Positions 32,948 to 41,852 of a stretch of 64,000 nucleotides of DNA are shown here, in pieces. The position numbers and the translations under genes are program-made. The DNA comes from Mangrovibrevibacter kandeliae. GTDB lineage: Bacteria; Pseudomonadota; Alphaproteobacteria; Rhizobiales; Rhizobiaceae. The stretch lies in NCBI RefSeq assembly GCF_024519155.1, contig NZ_JANIFJ010000002.1, forward strand, positions 1-64,000. Reading direction: 5' to 3'. Under the pieces are notes generated by a model that worked only from the letters and a program-made list of their open reading frames with translations, was not told the origin of the DNA and searched no databases. Each line of letters opens with the position of its first letter. Within the stretch, counting starts at the first letter, position 1.

Positions 32948-33899
32948 GTGAATTTCGCCGCCCTAGACCTCAACCTCCTGCGCGTCTTCGATGCGATGAT
33001 GCTCGACCTGTCGACGGTTCGGGCCGGCGAACGGATCGGGCTCAGCCAGCCGGCGGTCAGCGCCGCGCTCGGCCGGCTTCGGCATGTCACTGGCGACGAA
33101 CTGTTCGTGCGCGAGGGCAACCGCATGGTCGCGACGCCGCGGGCGCTGGAGCTGCAGACGCCGATCCGCGCGGCGCTGGGCCAGGTCGAGACCGCGCTGG
33201 CGCAGGTGACCGGCTTCGAGCCCGCGACCTCCGAACGACGGTTCACGATCCTCGGCTCGGACTACTTTTCAGCCATCCTTATGCCGCAGCTCGCAAGGCA
33301 GGTGGCGCCGCACGCGCCGCAGGTGCTCCTGCAGATGCTGGACTTTCCGAACGCGCAGATCGCCCCGCTGCTGGCGGCAGGCCGCATCGACCTCGCGCTC
33401 GGGCGCGACCTCGACATGCCGGACTGGGTCGCCAGCCGGACCGTCTTCCGCTCGCACCTCCTGTGCGTCGCCCGCAAAGGCCATCCGCAGCTTGCGGCGC
33501 AGGGCATCGGACCGGGAGAAACGATCCCGCCCGAGCTCTTCTGCGCCCTGCGTCAGGTGCTGATGTCGATGGATGGCGGCACGTCCGGTACCGCCGACGC
33601 CGCAAGGCCTGCGGCGCCGCGTCGCCATGACCATGCCGCACTTCCAGGCCGTCGCCCTGACGTCCGCCGCGAGCGATCTCGTCGGCAACCTGCCGCTCCA
33701 CTTCGCGCTGCGCGTGGCAACGATCCTGCCGCTCGACCTCTATCTCCCGCCAATCAACGCGACCGCAGGTGTGGGCTTCTTCTGGCATCGCAGGATGGAG
33801 AAGGATCCGGCGAACCGCTGGCTGCGCGAGGAGGTGGAGGCGGCGCTGACGGCGATCGACGCGGCCGTCCCCCGCCACTACCGCGTGACGGGACCCTGA
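32948..33899 (+). pseudogene. LysR-family regulator interrupted by a one-base frameshift
   Basis: The GTG at 32948 opens VNFAALDLNLLRVFDAMM and an intact HTH (RAGERIGLSQPAVSAALGRL, then LFVREGNRMVATPRALEL). The effector domain continues to RQVLMSMDGGTSGTADAA near 33603. Its natural continuation, GLRRRVAMTMPHFQAVALTS to the end at 33899, lies in the next frame. Removing one A from the GCAAGG around 33600-33606 restores a single ~316-residue protein. A sequencing error and a true null mutation look the same here. It is divergent from the cupin gene and probably its regulator. Confidence 0.85.
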
Positions 33900-33903
33900 G
33901 CCG

Positions 33904-34848
33904 TCAATGCGCCGCCGGTTCGGCGGCGGGCCGCGTCTCGGCGCCGGCCAGCACCTGCGGATGGGCATTGGGAGCGGCGACGTCGCCCACATAGCGCGCC
34001 GGATCGGAATCGCCCGGCACCAGCCGCTGGATCGCCCGTGGCTCGCCGTCGGCGCCGAAGCGGTCAAGGAAGGCTTGCCGGATCCGCTGCGGCGTCTCGC
34101 GCTGGATCGTCGTGATCGAGCCCTCCATCACCACGCCGCGGAACACGATCACCTGATTGTCGCCGTTGAGCTGGTCGAGATAGGCGACGGGCGCGGTGAG
34201 CCCCGTCTCCGCCGCCGACGGCCAGATGCCGTGCAGCGCCCCGGCGACCTCGTCGAACGCGAGGGTGCGGGGCAGCGTCACCGACCAGGCGACGAGCCGC
34301 GCCCCGGCGCGCGAGTGGTTGCGCATCCAGACGTTCCAGAGCGTCGAGTTCGGCGCGAACACGAAGACGCCGTCGAAGGTCTCGATGTGGCAGACGAAGA
34401 GGCCGATCTCGCGGACATACCCGGAGACGGAGGACGTCTCGATATAGTCGCCGATGCGGAACGGCCGCAGCCACAGCAGCATGATCCCGGCCGCGATGTT
34501 GCTCAGCGTCCCCTGCAGCGCGAGACCGACGGCGAGGCCCGCGGCGCCGAGGACCGCCAGGAGCGAGGTCATCTGCACCCCGACCTGACCGAGCGCGATG
34601 ATCAGCGCGAAGACGATGACGAGGTAGCGCACCGCCGCGATAAGCGGGGCGCGCACCGTCGCATCGACCTGCGTCGTCGCTCCGAGCCCGCGGCCGATCA
34701 GCCGCGCGATCCAGCCGGCGACGGCAAAGCCGGCCACCAGGATCAGGATGGCGACGACGAGGTTCGGCAGGAAGTCCGTGACCTGCTGCAGGAAGTGGGT
34801 CAGGACGGCGTTGGATGGGAGCGGACGGTCGAGCATGCCGTGCGACAT
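33904..34848 (-). CDS. MscS-type mechanosensitive channel
   Basis: The 314-residue protein has three predicted helices: FLPNLVVAILILVAGFAVAG, YLVIVFALIIALGQVGVQ, and the pore-lining TM3 AGLAVGLALQGTLSNIAAGI. TM3 has the Gly/Ala pattern and the following MLLWLRPFRIGDYIE typical of small MscS channels. A beta domain (GYVREIGLFVCHIETFDGVF) and alpha/beta C-terminus follow. It would release solutes on hypo-osmotic shock from the inner membrane. ATGs at 34848 and 34836 are both possible; neither has a strong ribosome site. Its stop nearly touches the broken LysR gene on the other strand. Confidence 0.93.
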   Translation of the reverse strand: MSHGMLDRPLPSNAVLTHFLQQVTDFLPNLVVAILILVAGFAVAGWIARLIGRGLGATTQVDATVRAPLIAAVRYLVIVFALIIALGQVGVQMTSLLAVLGAAGLAVGLALQGTLSNIAAGIMLLWLRPFRIGDYIETSSVSGYVREIGLFVCHIETFDGVFVFAPNSTLWNVWMRNHSRAGARLVAWSVTLPRTLAFDEVAGALHGIWPSAAETGLTAPVAYLDQLNGDNQVIVFRGVVMEGSITTIQRETPQRIRQAFLDRFGADGEPRAIQRLVPGDSDPARYVGDVAAPNAHPQVLAGAETRPAAEPAAH

Positions 34849-34910
34849 ATGGCGCGTAGCCGGCTTCGCAACTGCTCAGGCGTCGTTTTCCAGCTCCGGG
34901 ACGCCGGCGG

Positions 34911-35612
34911 TCATTGCAGCGGACCAAGCTGCAGGTCGATCGGCGCGAGGCCGTCGATCTCCCCGCGCAGCGAGTCGCCGGGTGCCAGCTTGCCGACGCC
35001 GGCCGGCGTGCCGGTGTAGATCAGGTCGCCGGGAACGAGGTGGTAGTAGCGCGACAGGAAGCTGATCAGCTCCGGCACGCTCCAGATCATCTGCGAGAGG
35101 GTCGCGTCCTGCCGGGTCTCGCCATTCACCGCGAGGCTGATGCGCTGCTCCCCGATCGCGCCGAATTCAGCCGCCGTCGTGATCGCCCCAATGGGCGCGG
35201 AATCTTCGAACGCCTTGCCGAAATCCCAGGGCCGACCCTTCTCGCGCGAGGCGACCTGCAGGTCGCGCCGCGTCAGGTCGAGCCCGGTCGCATAGCCGTA
35301 GACGGTCTCGGTGGCGTCCAGCTTGGAGATGCGGAAGGCCGGCGCGCCGATCGCGACCACGAGCTCCATCTCGTAATGGAGGTTCTCGGTGCCGAGCGGA
35401 AACGGGATCGTCGCGCCGCTGTGGACGATCGCGCTGGCGGGCTTGGTGAAGTAGAACGGCGCCTCGCGATCGGGCGCAAAGCCCATCTCCTGCGCGTGCT
35501 CGGCGTAGTTGCGACCGACGCAGAAGATCCGGTGCACGGGATAGTGCGCCGCCTCGCCGGTGACCGGGACGCTCGCAGGCTCCGGCAGTTGGAACAGGTG
35601 GGCTTGCGGCAT
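34911..35612 (-). CDS. Fumarylacetoacetate hydrolase family protein
   Basis: The start (MPQAHLFQLPEPASVPVTGE) follows GAGGAGGACG, giving 233 residues. The FAH core is clear: IFCVGRNYAEHAQEMG, PFYFTKPASAIVHSG, the metal-binding ENLHYEMELVVAIG (ExE) and YGYATGLDLTRRDLQ, ending TGTPAGVGKLAPGD. Short members of this family are acylpyruvate hydrolases, oxaloacetate decarboxylases or fumarylpyruvate hydrolases. The exact substrate cannot be chosen here. It is divergent from the SDR gene. Confidence 0.92.
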   Translation of the reverse strand: MPQAHLFQLPEPASVPVTGEAAHYPVHRIFCVGRNYAEHAQEMGFAPDREAPFYFTKPASAIVHSGATIPFPLGTENLHYEMELVVAIGAPAFRISKLDATETVYGYATGLDLTRRDLQVASREKGRPWDFGKAFEDSAPIGAITTAAEFGAIGEQRISLAVNGETRQDATLSQMIWSVPELISFLSRYYHLVPGDLIYTGTPAGVGKLAPGDSLRGEIDGLAPIDLQLGPLQ

Positions 35613-35843
35613 CGGCGTCCTCCTCGCGTACGAATGGCCTGGGGCGTGAGGGCTAGGCTCCGGCTGGGCGGCTGTCAAATCAACGGGCGCCGCCCGTGTG
35701 CCTGTGCGAGTGCAACGCGCTTCGGGTGAAACTGCCGCGGGAACCCGTGCTGCGCCGTGAAGTTGCACATCCAAGGCGCGCCACGCCAGGGGTTCCAGAT
35801 CAAGGTATCCCGCTGCCGGCGCCGAGATCCCGAGGAGACCGAC

Positions 35844-36632
35844 ATGTCCGACCTGCGAAAGCCGCTTGCCGTCGTCACCGGTGCATCCACCGGAATTGGA
35901 TACGAACTCGCCCGCTGCTGTGCCGAGAATGGCTTCGACCTCGTGGTCGCGGCAGACGAACCCCGCATCGAGGCCGCCGCGACCGAGTTCCGCAGCCTCG
36001 GCGCCAGCGTCGATGCGGTGGAGGCCGATCTCGCCACGCTCGACGGCGTCGAGACGCTCTACGCCGCACTCAACGGCCGGCCGATCGCCGCGCTTCTTGC
36101 GAATGCGGGCCGCGGCCTCGGCAAGAGCTTCCTCGATCAGGATCTCAACGAAGCGCTCGACGTCGTGAACACCAACGTCACCGGCACGCTGGCCCTGGTC
36201 CACAAGGTCGGCCGGGACATGCTCGCCCGCAACGAGGGCAGGATCCTGATTACCGGCTCCATCGCCGGCTTCATCCCGGGCACCTTCCAGGCGGTCTACA
36301 ACGGCAGCAAGGCCTTCCTCGACTCGTTCTCCGACGCCTTGCGCAACGAGCTGAAGGACTCTGAGATCACCGTGACGTGCCTGATGCCCGGACCGACCGA
36401 CACCGACTTCTTCGAACGTGCCGACCTCATGGATACCTCGGTCGGCCAAGCGAAGAAGGATGATCCCTCCAAGGTCGCCAAGGTCGGCTTCGACGCCATG
36501 ATGAAGGGCGAAGGCGACGTCGTGGCCGGCTGGAAGAACAAGCTGGAGACGGCGGTCTCGAAGGTGCTGCCGCATGGCCTTCTCGCCGAGCAGCACCGCA
36601 AGATGGCAGAGCCGGGTTCCGGCCGGGGTTGA
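35844..36632 (+). CDS. Short-chain dehydrogenase/reductase
   Basis: ATG 35844 (MSDLRKPLAVVTGASTGIGY) has CGAGGAGACC upstream and gives 262 residues. The NAD(P)-binding TGASTGIG motif, the LLANAGRG (NAG) motif, the catalytic Ser in GSIAGFIPG and the YNGSK pair of the classical SDR family are all present, as is PGPTDTDFFERA. It resembles SDRs often annotated as oxidoreductases acting on ketones or acyl groups. The substrate is unknown. No partner gene follows closely. Confidence 0.92.
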   Translation: MSDLRKPLAVVTGASTGIGYELARCCAENGFDLVVAADEPRIEAAATEFRSLGASVDAVEADLATLDGVETLYAALNGRPIAALLANAGRGLGKSFLDQDLNEALDVVNTNVTGTLALVHKVGRDMLARNEGRILITGSIAGFIPGTFQAVYNGSKAFLDSFSDALRNELKDSEITVTCLMPGPTDTDFFERADLMDTSVGQAKKDDPSKVAKVGFDAMMKGEGDVVAGWKNKLETAVSKVLPHGLLAEQHRKMAEPGSGRG

Positions 36633-36707
36633 ACCGGCCAGGCGGTCTCCGCATGGATCCGTCCGCCCCGCTTGCGGCGTGACGACACCGGAGCGGAGGA
36701 TCGATCG

Positions 36708-36779
36708 ATGTTCCCGTTCCCCACCCGGTTCGCACACTACCGCAGCGAGGTGCCGCCGGATCGCCGGCCGACCGATTGA
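36708..36779 (+). CDS. Candidate 23-residue small protein
   Basis: ATG to TGA encodes MFPFPTRFAHYRSEVPPDRR plus PTD. It is preceded by GCGGAGGATCGATCG, a good ribosome site at a normal distance, which is why it is listed. The peptide has an amphipathic aromatic/basic start and no similarity I recognise. It lies 75 bases after the SDR gene and could share its transcript. The GC-rich context yields such ORFs by chance, so support is thin. Confidence 0.2.
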   Translation: MFPFPTRFAHYRSEVPPDRRPTD

Positions 36780-36856
36780 GCCGGTTCGCAAGGAAGCCAC
36801 TGCCGATGGCCGGCGCTGTCAGGGCAGGCGCCGGCGCGCTAGAGACGGATGCCGGC

Positions 36857-38161
36857 TCAGACCAGCACGGCGCGCGGCGCGAACTCGCTTTCGCCGAAGA
36901 TCCGCCGGTAGCGGGCGACCGCGCCCGGCTCGCCGGTCGCCTTCGTCGGGTTGTCGGACAGCTTCACCGCGGGGCGGCCGTTGGCGTCCGACACCTTGCA
37001 GACCAGCGAGATCGCCTCGAGTTCGCTGTTGCGCTCGGGCGCCACGTCGCGGAAGTCGTTGGTGAGGTTGGTCCCCCAGCCGAAGCTCATGCGCACCCGC
37101 CCGTCGAAGTGACGGTAGACGCTCTCGATGGTGTCGACGTCCATTGCGTCCGAGAAGACGAGCAGCTTGTCGCGCGGGTCCTGCCCGTTCGCCCGCCACC
37201 AGCGCATGATCGCTTCGCCCGCCTCGATCGGCGGCGCGGAGTCCGGGCGAAAGCCCGTCCAGTCGGCCACCCAGCGCGGTGCCTTTTCGAGAAAGGCCGA
37301 GGTGCCGAAGGTGTCGGGCAGCACGACGAGGAGGTTGCCGCCGTAGTAGCTCTGCCACTCCTCGAGCACATGGTAGGGCGACTGGCGCAGCGCCCCATCG
37401 TCCTCGGCCAGCGCCGCCAACACCATCGGCAGCTCGTGGGCGTTGGTGCCGATGGCCTCGAGATCGGCGTCCATCGCCAGCTTCACGTTGCTGGTGCCGA
37501 TGAAGTTGGTGCCGAGCCCCTCCTTCAGCGCTTCGACGCACCAGCGCTGCCAGAGGAAGGAGTGCCGGCGCCGGGTGCCGAAATCGGACAGGCGCAGGTC
37601 CGGCAGCTTCTGCAGGCGCTCGACCTTGTTCCACATCTTCGCCTTGGCGCGGGCATAGAGGACGTCGAGCTCGAAGCGCTTCAGGTCGCGCATGGCGGCA
37701 CGCGAGCGCAGCTCGTTGAGGATGGCGAGCGCCGGCACCTCCCACATCATCGTGTCGGTCCAGGCCCCGTGGAAGTGCAGCTCGAACTGGCCATCGACCC
37801 GCCGCAGCTCGTAGTCGGGCAGCCGGAAGTCCTCCAGCCAGTCCAGGAACTGCGGGCGAAAGATCTGCTTGGTGCCGTAGAAGGTGTTGCCGGCAAGCCA
37901 GATCATCTCGCCCTTGGTGAAGCGCAGCGAGCGGGCGTAATCGAGCTGGTCGCGCAGTTCGCGCTCGTCGATCTCCTCGGCCAGACGCACCGAGCGAGTG
38001 CGGTTGATCAGCGAGAAGGTTGCCCGCACATCGGGGTGCAGGCCCCAGATCATCTGCAGCATCAACAGCTTGTAGAAGTCCGTGTCGAGCAGGCTGCGCA
38101 CGATCGGATCGAGCTTGAAGGTGTGGTTCCACACCCTCGTCGGAATATCGATCGCGATCAT
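36857..38161 (-). CDS. pncB: Nicotinate phosphoribosyltransferase
   Basis: The ATG at 38161 ([20 protein letters not shown]) follows AAAGG and gives 434 residues, the usual bacterial PncB length. Family blocks include [37 protein letters not shown] (with the phosphorylated-His region), [34 protein letters not shown] and [12 protein letters not shown]. It forms nicotinate mononucleotide from nicotinate and PRPP in the NAD salvage pathway. A LysR gene ends 31 bases upstream on the same strand, so the two may be one transcript. Confidence 0.96.
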   Translation of the reverse strand: MIAIDIPTRVWNHTFKLDPIVRSLLDTDFYKLLMLQMIWGLHPDVRATFSLINRTRSVRLAEEIDERELRDQLDYARSLRFTKGEMIWLAGNTFYGTKQIFRPQFLDWLEDFRLPDYELRRVDGQFELHFHGAWTDTMMWEVPALAILNELRSRAAMRDLKRFELDVLYARAKAKMWNKVERLQKLPDLRLSDFGTRRRHSFLWQRWCVEALKEGLGTNFIGTSNVKLAMDADLEAIGTNAHELPMVLAALAEDDGALRQSPYHVLEEWQSYYGGNLLVVLPDTFGTSAFLEKAPRWVADWTGFRPDSAPPIEAGEAIMRWWRANGQDPRDKLLVFSDAMDVDTIESVYRHFDGRVRMSFGWGTNLTNDFRDVAPERNSELEAISLVCKVSDANGRPAVKLSDNPTKATGEPGAVARYRRIFGESEFAPRAVLV

Positions 38162-38192
38162 GTCGAGCCTTTCACCCCGTGCCCGCGCCTCG

Positions 38193-39185
38193 CTACTCGG
38201 CTGCACGCAGGAGCGCAAGTTCGGGGTGCGGATCGGCCGGCGGAATCGCAGGCTCGGTCATGCCGGACAGGCACTCCTCGTAGTCGGTCATCGCCGTCCG
38301 CAGCGCATCGCTTGCGAAATCGATGAAGGCCCGCACCGCCGGCAGCATGCCGCGCCGGGAGGTGAAGACGAGATGCAGGATACCCTCGTCGGCGCTCCAG
38401 TCCGGCAGCACGCGGCGCAGCCGACCCGAACGCAGGGCAGGAGCGCTGAGGAGTTCGGGCAGCAGCGCGACGCCGAGACCGTCGCAAGCCTGCTGCAGGA
38501 CCACGGATAGCGAATTGGAGGCCACCAGCGGCACGTGACGCACGGTCTCCTGCCGCCCGGTCGGACCGTTCAGCACCCAGGTCTCCTCGGCGTGGAAGTC
38601 GTCGCCGCCGAGGGTGGGCAGACGGACGAGGTCGTGCGGAAACTGCGGCTCGCCATGCTCGGCGATGAAGTCGGGGCTGGCGACGAGGCTCGTACGGATG
38701 ACGCCGAGCTGCTTGGCAACGAGTTCGTTGTCGGTGTCGAGACGCGAGCGTACCCGGATCGCGACGTCGATGCGCTCCTCGATGATGTCGACGCGGCGCA
38801 TCGCAACGGTCAGCTGTACCCGCACATGCGGATGGTCGCGCAGGAAGTTCGGCAGCGCCGCGGCGAGCGTGTTCATCGGCAGGCCAGGCGGGCAGCTCGC
38901 CCGCACCAGCCCGCGAGCCTCGCCGGTGAGGAACATCGCGGCCTCTTCGGCCGCCTCGATCTCGGCCAGCGCCACCTGACAATGGCGGTAGAAGATGTTG
39001 CCGATCTCGGTCACCGCGAAATGGTGGGTCGAGCGCTCGATCAGCCGCACCCCGAGCCGCGTCTCCAGATCCTTGATGCGGCGGCTGAGATTGGACTTGG
39101 CGATGTTCAGCGCACGGCTGGCCGCGCCGAAGCCGCCGTGCCGCACGACGGCCTCGAAATACAGAAAGTCGTCGAGATTGCGCAT
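38193..39185 (-). CDS. LysR-family transcriptional regulator
   Basis: [20 protein letters not shown] starts at 39185 behind TCAGGAAC and gives 330 residues. The HTH is [20 protein letters not shown] with [15 protein letters not shown] following, and the effector domain ends near the DYEECLSG tail. The type resembles LysR regulators that control nearby quinone or aldehyde detoxification genes, but no such gene is adjacent. Its neighbours are pncB downstream and a small exported protein gene upstream in the opposite direction; either could be a target. Confidence 0.93.
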   Translation of the reverse strand: MRNLDDFLYFEAVVRHGGFGAASRALNIAKSNLSRRIKDLETRLGVRLIERSTHHFAVTEIGNIFYRHCQVALAEIEAAEEAAMFLTGEARGLVRASCPPGLPMNTLAAALPNFLRDHPHVRVQLTVAMRRVDIIEERIDVAIRVRSRLDTDNELVAKQLGVIRTSLVASPDFIAEHGEPQFPHDLVRLPTLGGDDFHAEETWVLNGPTGRQETVRHVPLVASNSLSVVLQQACDGLGVALLPELLSAPALRSGRLRRVLPDWSADEGILHLVFTSRRGMLPAVRAFIDFASDALRTAMTDYEECLSGMTEPAIPPADPHPELALLRAAE

Positions 39186-39345
39186 GTTCCTGACCCCAAC
39201 CGCGTGTTCCATTCGTGGCACAGCGTGTTGCCATAAGTGTGACTGCCGCCGACCGGCTTCAACCACCATCTGCGCGATGGTGCACTGCGCGCGCGCGTTC
39301 TTCCAACGTGGCGATCAGGCGGTGCCGAAATCCGGGACAAGCTTC

Positions 39346-39624
39346 ATGAAAATCGCCATCGACATCGCGCTGCTGGCGGGGCTGGCCGCAGCGGCCCTGC
39401 CCGCCGCAGCCGGCGCCACGCCTTTGAACCCCGCTTCGGATCGATACGCGCAGGCGTTCCGCGACGCCACCCACGCACTCATCGAGGATGTGAAGGACGA
39501 GGAGATCTCCGAAGACATCACCGTTCGCCCCTCGAAAGCGCCTGGCGCCGGTCACAGGGAGAAGGCGACGACGCCGGAGCGTGGAGGCTCCCGCCCGTCC
39601 CTCTCCGACGACGACATGCTGTAG
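39346..39624 (+). CDS. Small exported protein of unknown function
   Basis: Start 39346 gives 92 residues with a signal peptide (MKIAIDIALLAGLAAAALPA, AAGA). The mature part starts TPLNPASDRYAQAFRDATHA, carries an acidic run (DVKDEEISEDI) and ends with a basic then acidic tail (SLSDDDML). Its NPASDRYA start loosely recalls the NPSSNYATRM start of the next gene, which could mean distant kinship. It is followed by a strong terminator. No family recognised. Confidence 0.7.
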   Translation: MKIAIDIALLAGLAAAALPAAAGATPLNPASDRYAQAFRDATHALIEDVKDEEISEDITVRPSKAPGAGHREKATTPERGGSRPSLSDDDML

Positions 39625-39656
39625 CACCGTCTCGCACCGCACACGTCGCGCTGACC

Positions 39657-39680
39657 AGGCCGCCTCCGGGCGGCCTTTTT
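39657..39680 (+). terminator. Rho-independent terminator
   Basis: AGGCCGCC (39657-39664) and GGCGGCCT (39669-39676) form a perfect 8-bp GC-rich stem with a TCCG loop, followed at once by a run of T. It lies 33 bases after the small exported protein gene. Confidence 0.85.
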
Positions 39681-39836
39681 CATGTACGGCGCTCGTTCTC
39701 CAAATGGAACACCAAGTTCGGCATTCCAGCCTACAGCCGGGAGGGTGTGCCGCTTACGTCATGCCCATCGCACGACGCTGATCGGCCGCCCCCACAGTGC
39801 GAGGCGGCCCGCCGTGCCATAGGAAAGGATACTTCG

Positions 39837-40196
39837 ATGAAGACGCTCGCAATTGTTTCCGCCGCTCTGATCGGTCTTACCGCCGCCGGTGCGGCTTCGG
39901 CCCAGACCGTCAACCCCTCGTCCAACTATGCCACCCGCATGGCGGACGACAACAGCCGGCTGGCGGTCGCCCGCGGCACCGACACCGCCCGCTTCGGCTC
40001 CACGCAGACCTTCGGCTATGCCGGCCACGGCTTCAGCGACCCGGTCGAGAGCGCCAGCGTCGTCCCGGGCTCCAGCTACGCGATCCGCACCAACGAGCAG
40101 GCCGAGCGCGATGCGATCTCCGCCTCCGCGCCGAAGGCCGGCATCGTCGACAACTACTCGCGCACCATCCCGGTCCCGGGCTCTGACGGCTTCTAA
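39837..40196 (+). CDS. Small exported protein, first of a duplicated pair
   Basis: ATG 39837 follows AAAGGA and gives 119 residues. The signal peptide is MKTLAIVSAALIGLTAAGAA ending SAQ. The mature ~97 residues are probably largely disordered and contain FGSTQTFGYAG, the block DPVESASVVPGSSYAIRTNE and the C-terminal IPVPGSDGF. Both blocks recur in the next gene. No cysteine is present in the mature part. I do not recognise the family; surface or periplasmic location is inferred from the signal peptide. Confidence 0.8.
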   Translation: MKTLAIVSAALIGLTAAGAASAQTVNPSSNYATRMADDNSRLAVARGTDTARFGSTQTFGYAGHGFSDPVESASVVPGSSYAIRTNEQAERDAISASAPKAGIVDNYSRTIPVPGSDGF

Positions 40197-40520
40197 GCCT
40201 CACTCGTGATCGATGGGAAGAGCCCGAAATTCGAGCTCTTCCCCAATGAAAAATCGAAGAACAAGAAAGATACCGACAATGAACAAGCTCGCCATCATCT
40301 CCGCCGCCCTCATCAGCCTCGGCGCGGCCGGCGCCGCCAACGCGCAGCCGCTGCTCGGTGCATCCGAGCACGCCGTGCACCAGTCCGAGGACAGCACGCG
40401 CCTCGCCATCGCACGGACCCACGGCAGCGCTCACTTCGGCGCGGCGCAGACCTTCGGCTATCCCGGCGCCGCCGCCGATCCGGTCGAGAGCGCCAGCGTC
40501 GTCCCGGGCTCCAGCTACGC
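40041..40520 (+). repeat. Two exact 41-base direct repeats inside the duplicated genes
   Basis: Bases 40041-40081 and 40480-40520 are identical over 41 positions, beginning CCGGTCGAGAGCGCCAGCGT. Identity includes every third codon position, while the flanking parts of the two genes differ at both protein and DNA level. The two copies encode the shared VESASVVPGSSYA block. Confidence 0.85.
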
Positions 40521-40635
40521 CATCCGCACCAATGAAGAGGCCGAGCGCGCGGCCATCGCCGGCTCGCCTCACCGTACGGACCTGGTGCGGGATTACACCC
40601 GCTCGATCCCGGTCCCGGGCTCCGACGGCTTCTGA
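40279..40635 (+). CDS. Small exported protein, second of a duplicated pair
   Basis: The 118 residues start MNKLAIISAALISLGAAGAA (signal peptide ending ANAQ). The mature protein mirrors the preceding one: RLAIARTHGSAHFGAAQTFG, the identical block DPVESASVVPGSSYAIRTNE, and an end RSIPVPGSDGF. The N-terminal third is less similar (HAVHQSEDSTRLA against TRMADDNSRLA). The gap between the two genes is 82 bases, and no terminator separates them, so they may be co-transcribed. A strong terminator follows at 40691. Function unknown. Confidence 0.8.
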   Translation: MNKLAIISAALISLGAAGAANAQPLLGASEHAVHQSEDSTRLAIARTHGSAHFGAAQTFGYPGAAADPVESASVVPGSSYAIRTNEEAERAAIAGSPHRTDLVRDYTRSIPVPGSDGF

Positions 40636-40690
40636 GCCGACCAACATCGAACAGAAGCGCCGCGGCACCCTCCCGCAGCGCTTCAAGAAG

Positions 40691-40720
40691 GGGTCGCTCC
40701 GCAAGGAGCGGCCCTTTTTT
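40691..40720 (+). terminator. Rho-independent terminator
   Basis: GGGTCGCTCC and GGAGCGGCCC form a 10-bp stem (one G-T pair) closed by a GCAA tetraloop, followed by six T. It lies 55 bases after the second duplicated exported-protein gene and just before the convergent hydrolase gene. Confidence 0.92.
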
Positions 40721-40739
40721 CTGCACTCAGCTGCGCCCG

Positions 40740-41780
40740 TCAGCCGTGGTCGAGAAACAGCTCGTCCGGGCCGAGCGGCGCAAGCATCGCCTCGACGCGC
40801 TCGTGCGGCAGGTCCTCCAGCCGCTCCGGCGACCACCTCGGCATCCGGTCCTTGTCGATCAAGGCCGCGCGAACGCCCTCCATGAAGTCGCCGTCGCGCA
40901 CGGCGCGCGAGGTGAAGCGGTATTCGGTCCGCAGGGCGGTCTCGATCGCGGGATCCGCGCGCAGCGCACGAACCGTCTCGAGCGCCGCGGCGACGGACAG
41001 GGGAGAAGCCCTGCGGATCGCCGTCAGCGCATCCGCGGCCCACTCCGAGCGGTCGTCCTCCAGCCGCGCGACGATGTCGAGCGCGGTCTCCCCGGCGAAG
41101 CAGTGGTCGATCTGCGCCTGACATGCAGCGAGCGCAGACCATCCTGGCGCCACCGCGAAATCCCTGATGACGCCCGGCTCTCCGGCCTCGACAAGGGCGG
41201 CGGCCAGCTCCGGCAGCCGTTCGGACGGCACCTGGAGGTCGGCGAAACCGGCATGGATGGCATCCGCCGCATCCATGCGTGCGCCGGTCATTGCCAGATA
41301 CTCTCCTGCATGACCCGGCGCCTGTGCCAGGATCATCGTGGAGCCGACATCGGGAATGAGCCCGATCGCGCATTCGGGCATTGCGACCGTCGAGCGCTCG
41401 GTCACGATGCGGTGGCTGCCATGCGCCGAGATCCCGACCCCGCCCCCCATCACGATGCCGTCCATCAGGGCGACCCACGGCTTGGGAAAGCGCTTTACAA
41501 GCGCGTTGAGGCGATACTCGTCGGCAAAGAAGCGCGGCCCGGAGGATGGGTCTCCCGCCTGGGCATCGCGCCAGGTCTCGGCGACGTCGCCGCCCGCGCA
41601 GAAGGCGCGGCCGCCGTCGCCCTCGATCAGCACCATCGCGACCGACGGGTTGCCGGCCCAGCCCCGCAGGGCGAACCCGATCTTGACGAGCATCGGTCCG
41701 GTCAGCGCGTTCAGCGCCTTCGGGCGGGACAGCGTGAGGCGTCCCACGCTGCCCTCGACCCGGGCATGCACCTCGTCCAT
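40740..41780 (-). CDS. 3-hydroxyisobutyryl-CoA hydrolase (enoyl-CoA hydratase superfamily)
   Basis: ATG 41780 (MDEVHARVEGSVGRLTLSRP) follows GGGGAGGACAC; the product is 346 residues, the length of HIBYL-CoA hydrolases rather than short crotonases. The oxyanion region is GRAFCAGGDV, the LNALVKRFPKPWVALMDGIV block precedes MGGGVGISAHGSHRIVTE, and the catalytic MPECAIGLIPDVGSTM supplies Glu and Asp. It hydrolyses 3-hydroxyisobutyryl-CoA in valine breakdown. Other valine genes are not in the window. It is downstream of rpe with a 72-base gap. Confidence 0.9.
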   Translation of the reverse strand: MDEVHARVEGSVGRLTLSRPKALNALTGPMLVKIGFALRGWAGNPSVAMVLIEGDGGRAFCAGGDVAETWRDAQAGDPSSGPRFFADEYRLNALVKRFPKPWVALMDGIVMGGGVGISAHGSHRIVTERSTVAMPECAIGLIPDVGSTMILAQAPGHAGEYLAMTGARMDAADAIHAGFADLQVPSERLPELAAALVEAGEPGVIRDFAVAPGWSALAACQAQIDHCFAGETALDIVARLEDDRSEWAADALTAIRRASPLSVAAALETVRALRADPAIETALRTEYRFTSRAVRDGDFMEGVRAALIDKDRMPRWSPERLEDLPHERVEAMLAPLGPDELFLDHG

Positions 41781-41852
41781 GACGTGTCCTCCCCGGGGCG
41801 GATTAGAGCACGACCGGGCGGCGGCGCAACCGGCCATCGTCGGGCCGAGGTG

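Noticed and set aside
33580-33620. Programmed ribosomal frameshifting in the LysR gene
   Set aside because: There is no slippery heptamer with a downstream structure that I can see, and regulators of this family are not known to use it.
33573-33899. Short plus-strand frame taken as an independent gene
   Set aside because: Its sequence is the C-terminal LysR effector domain that continues the upstream frame; it is a frameshift product, not a gene.
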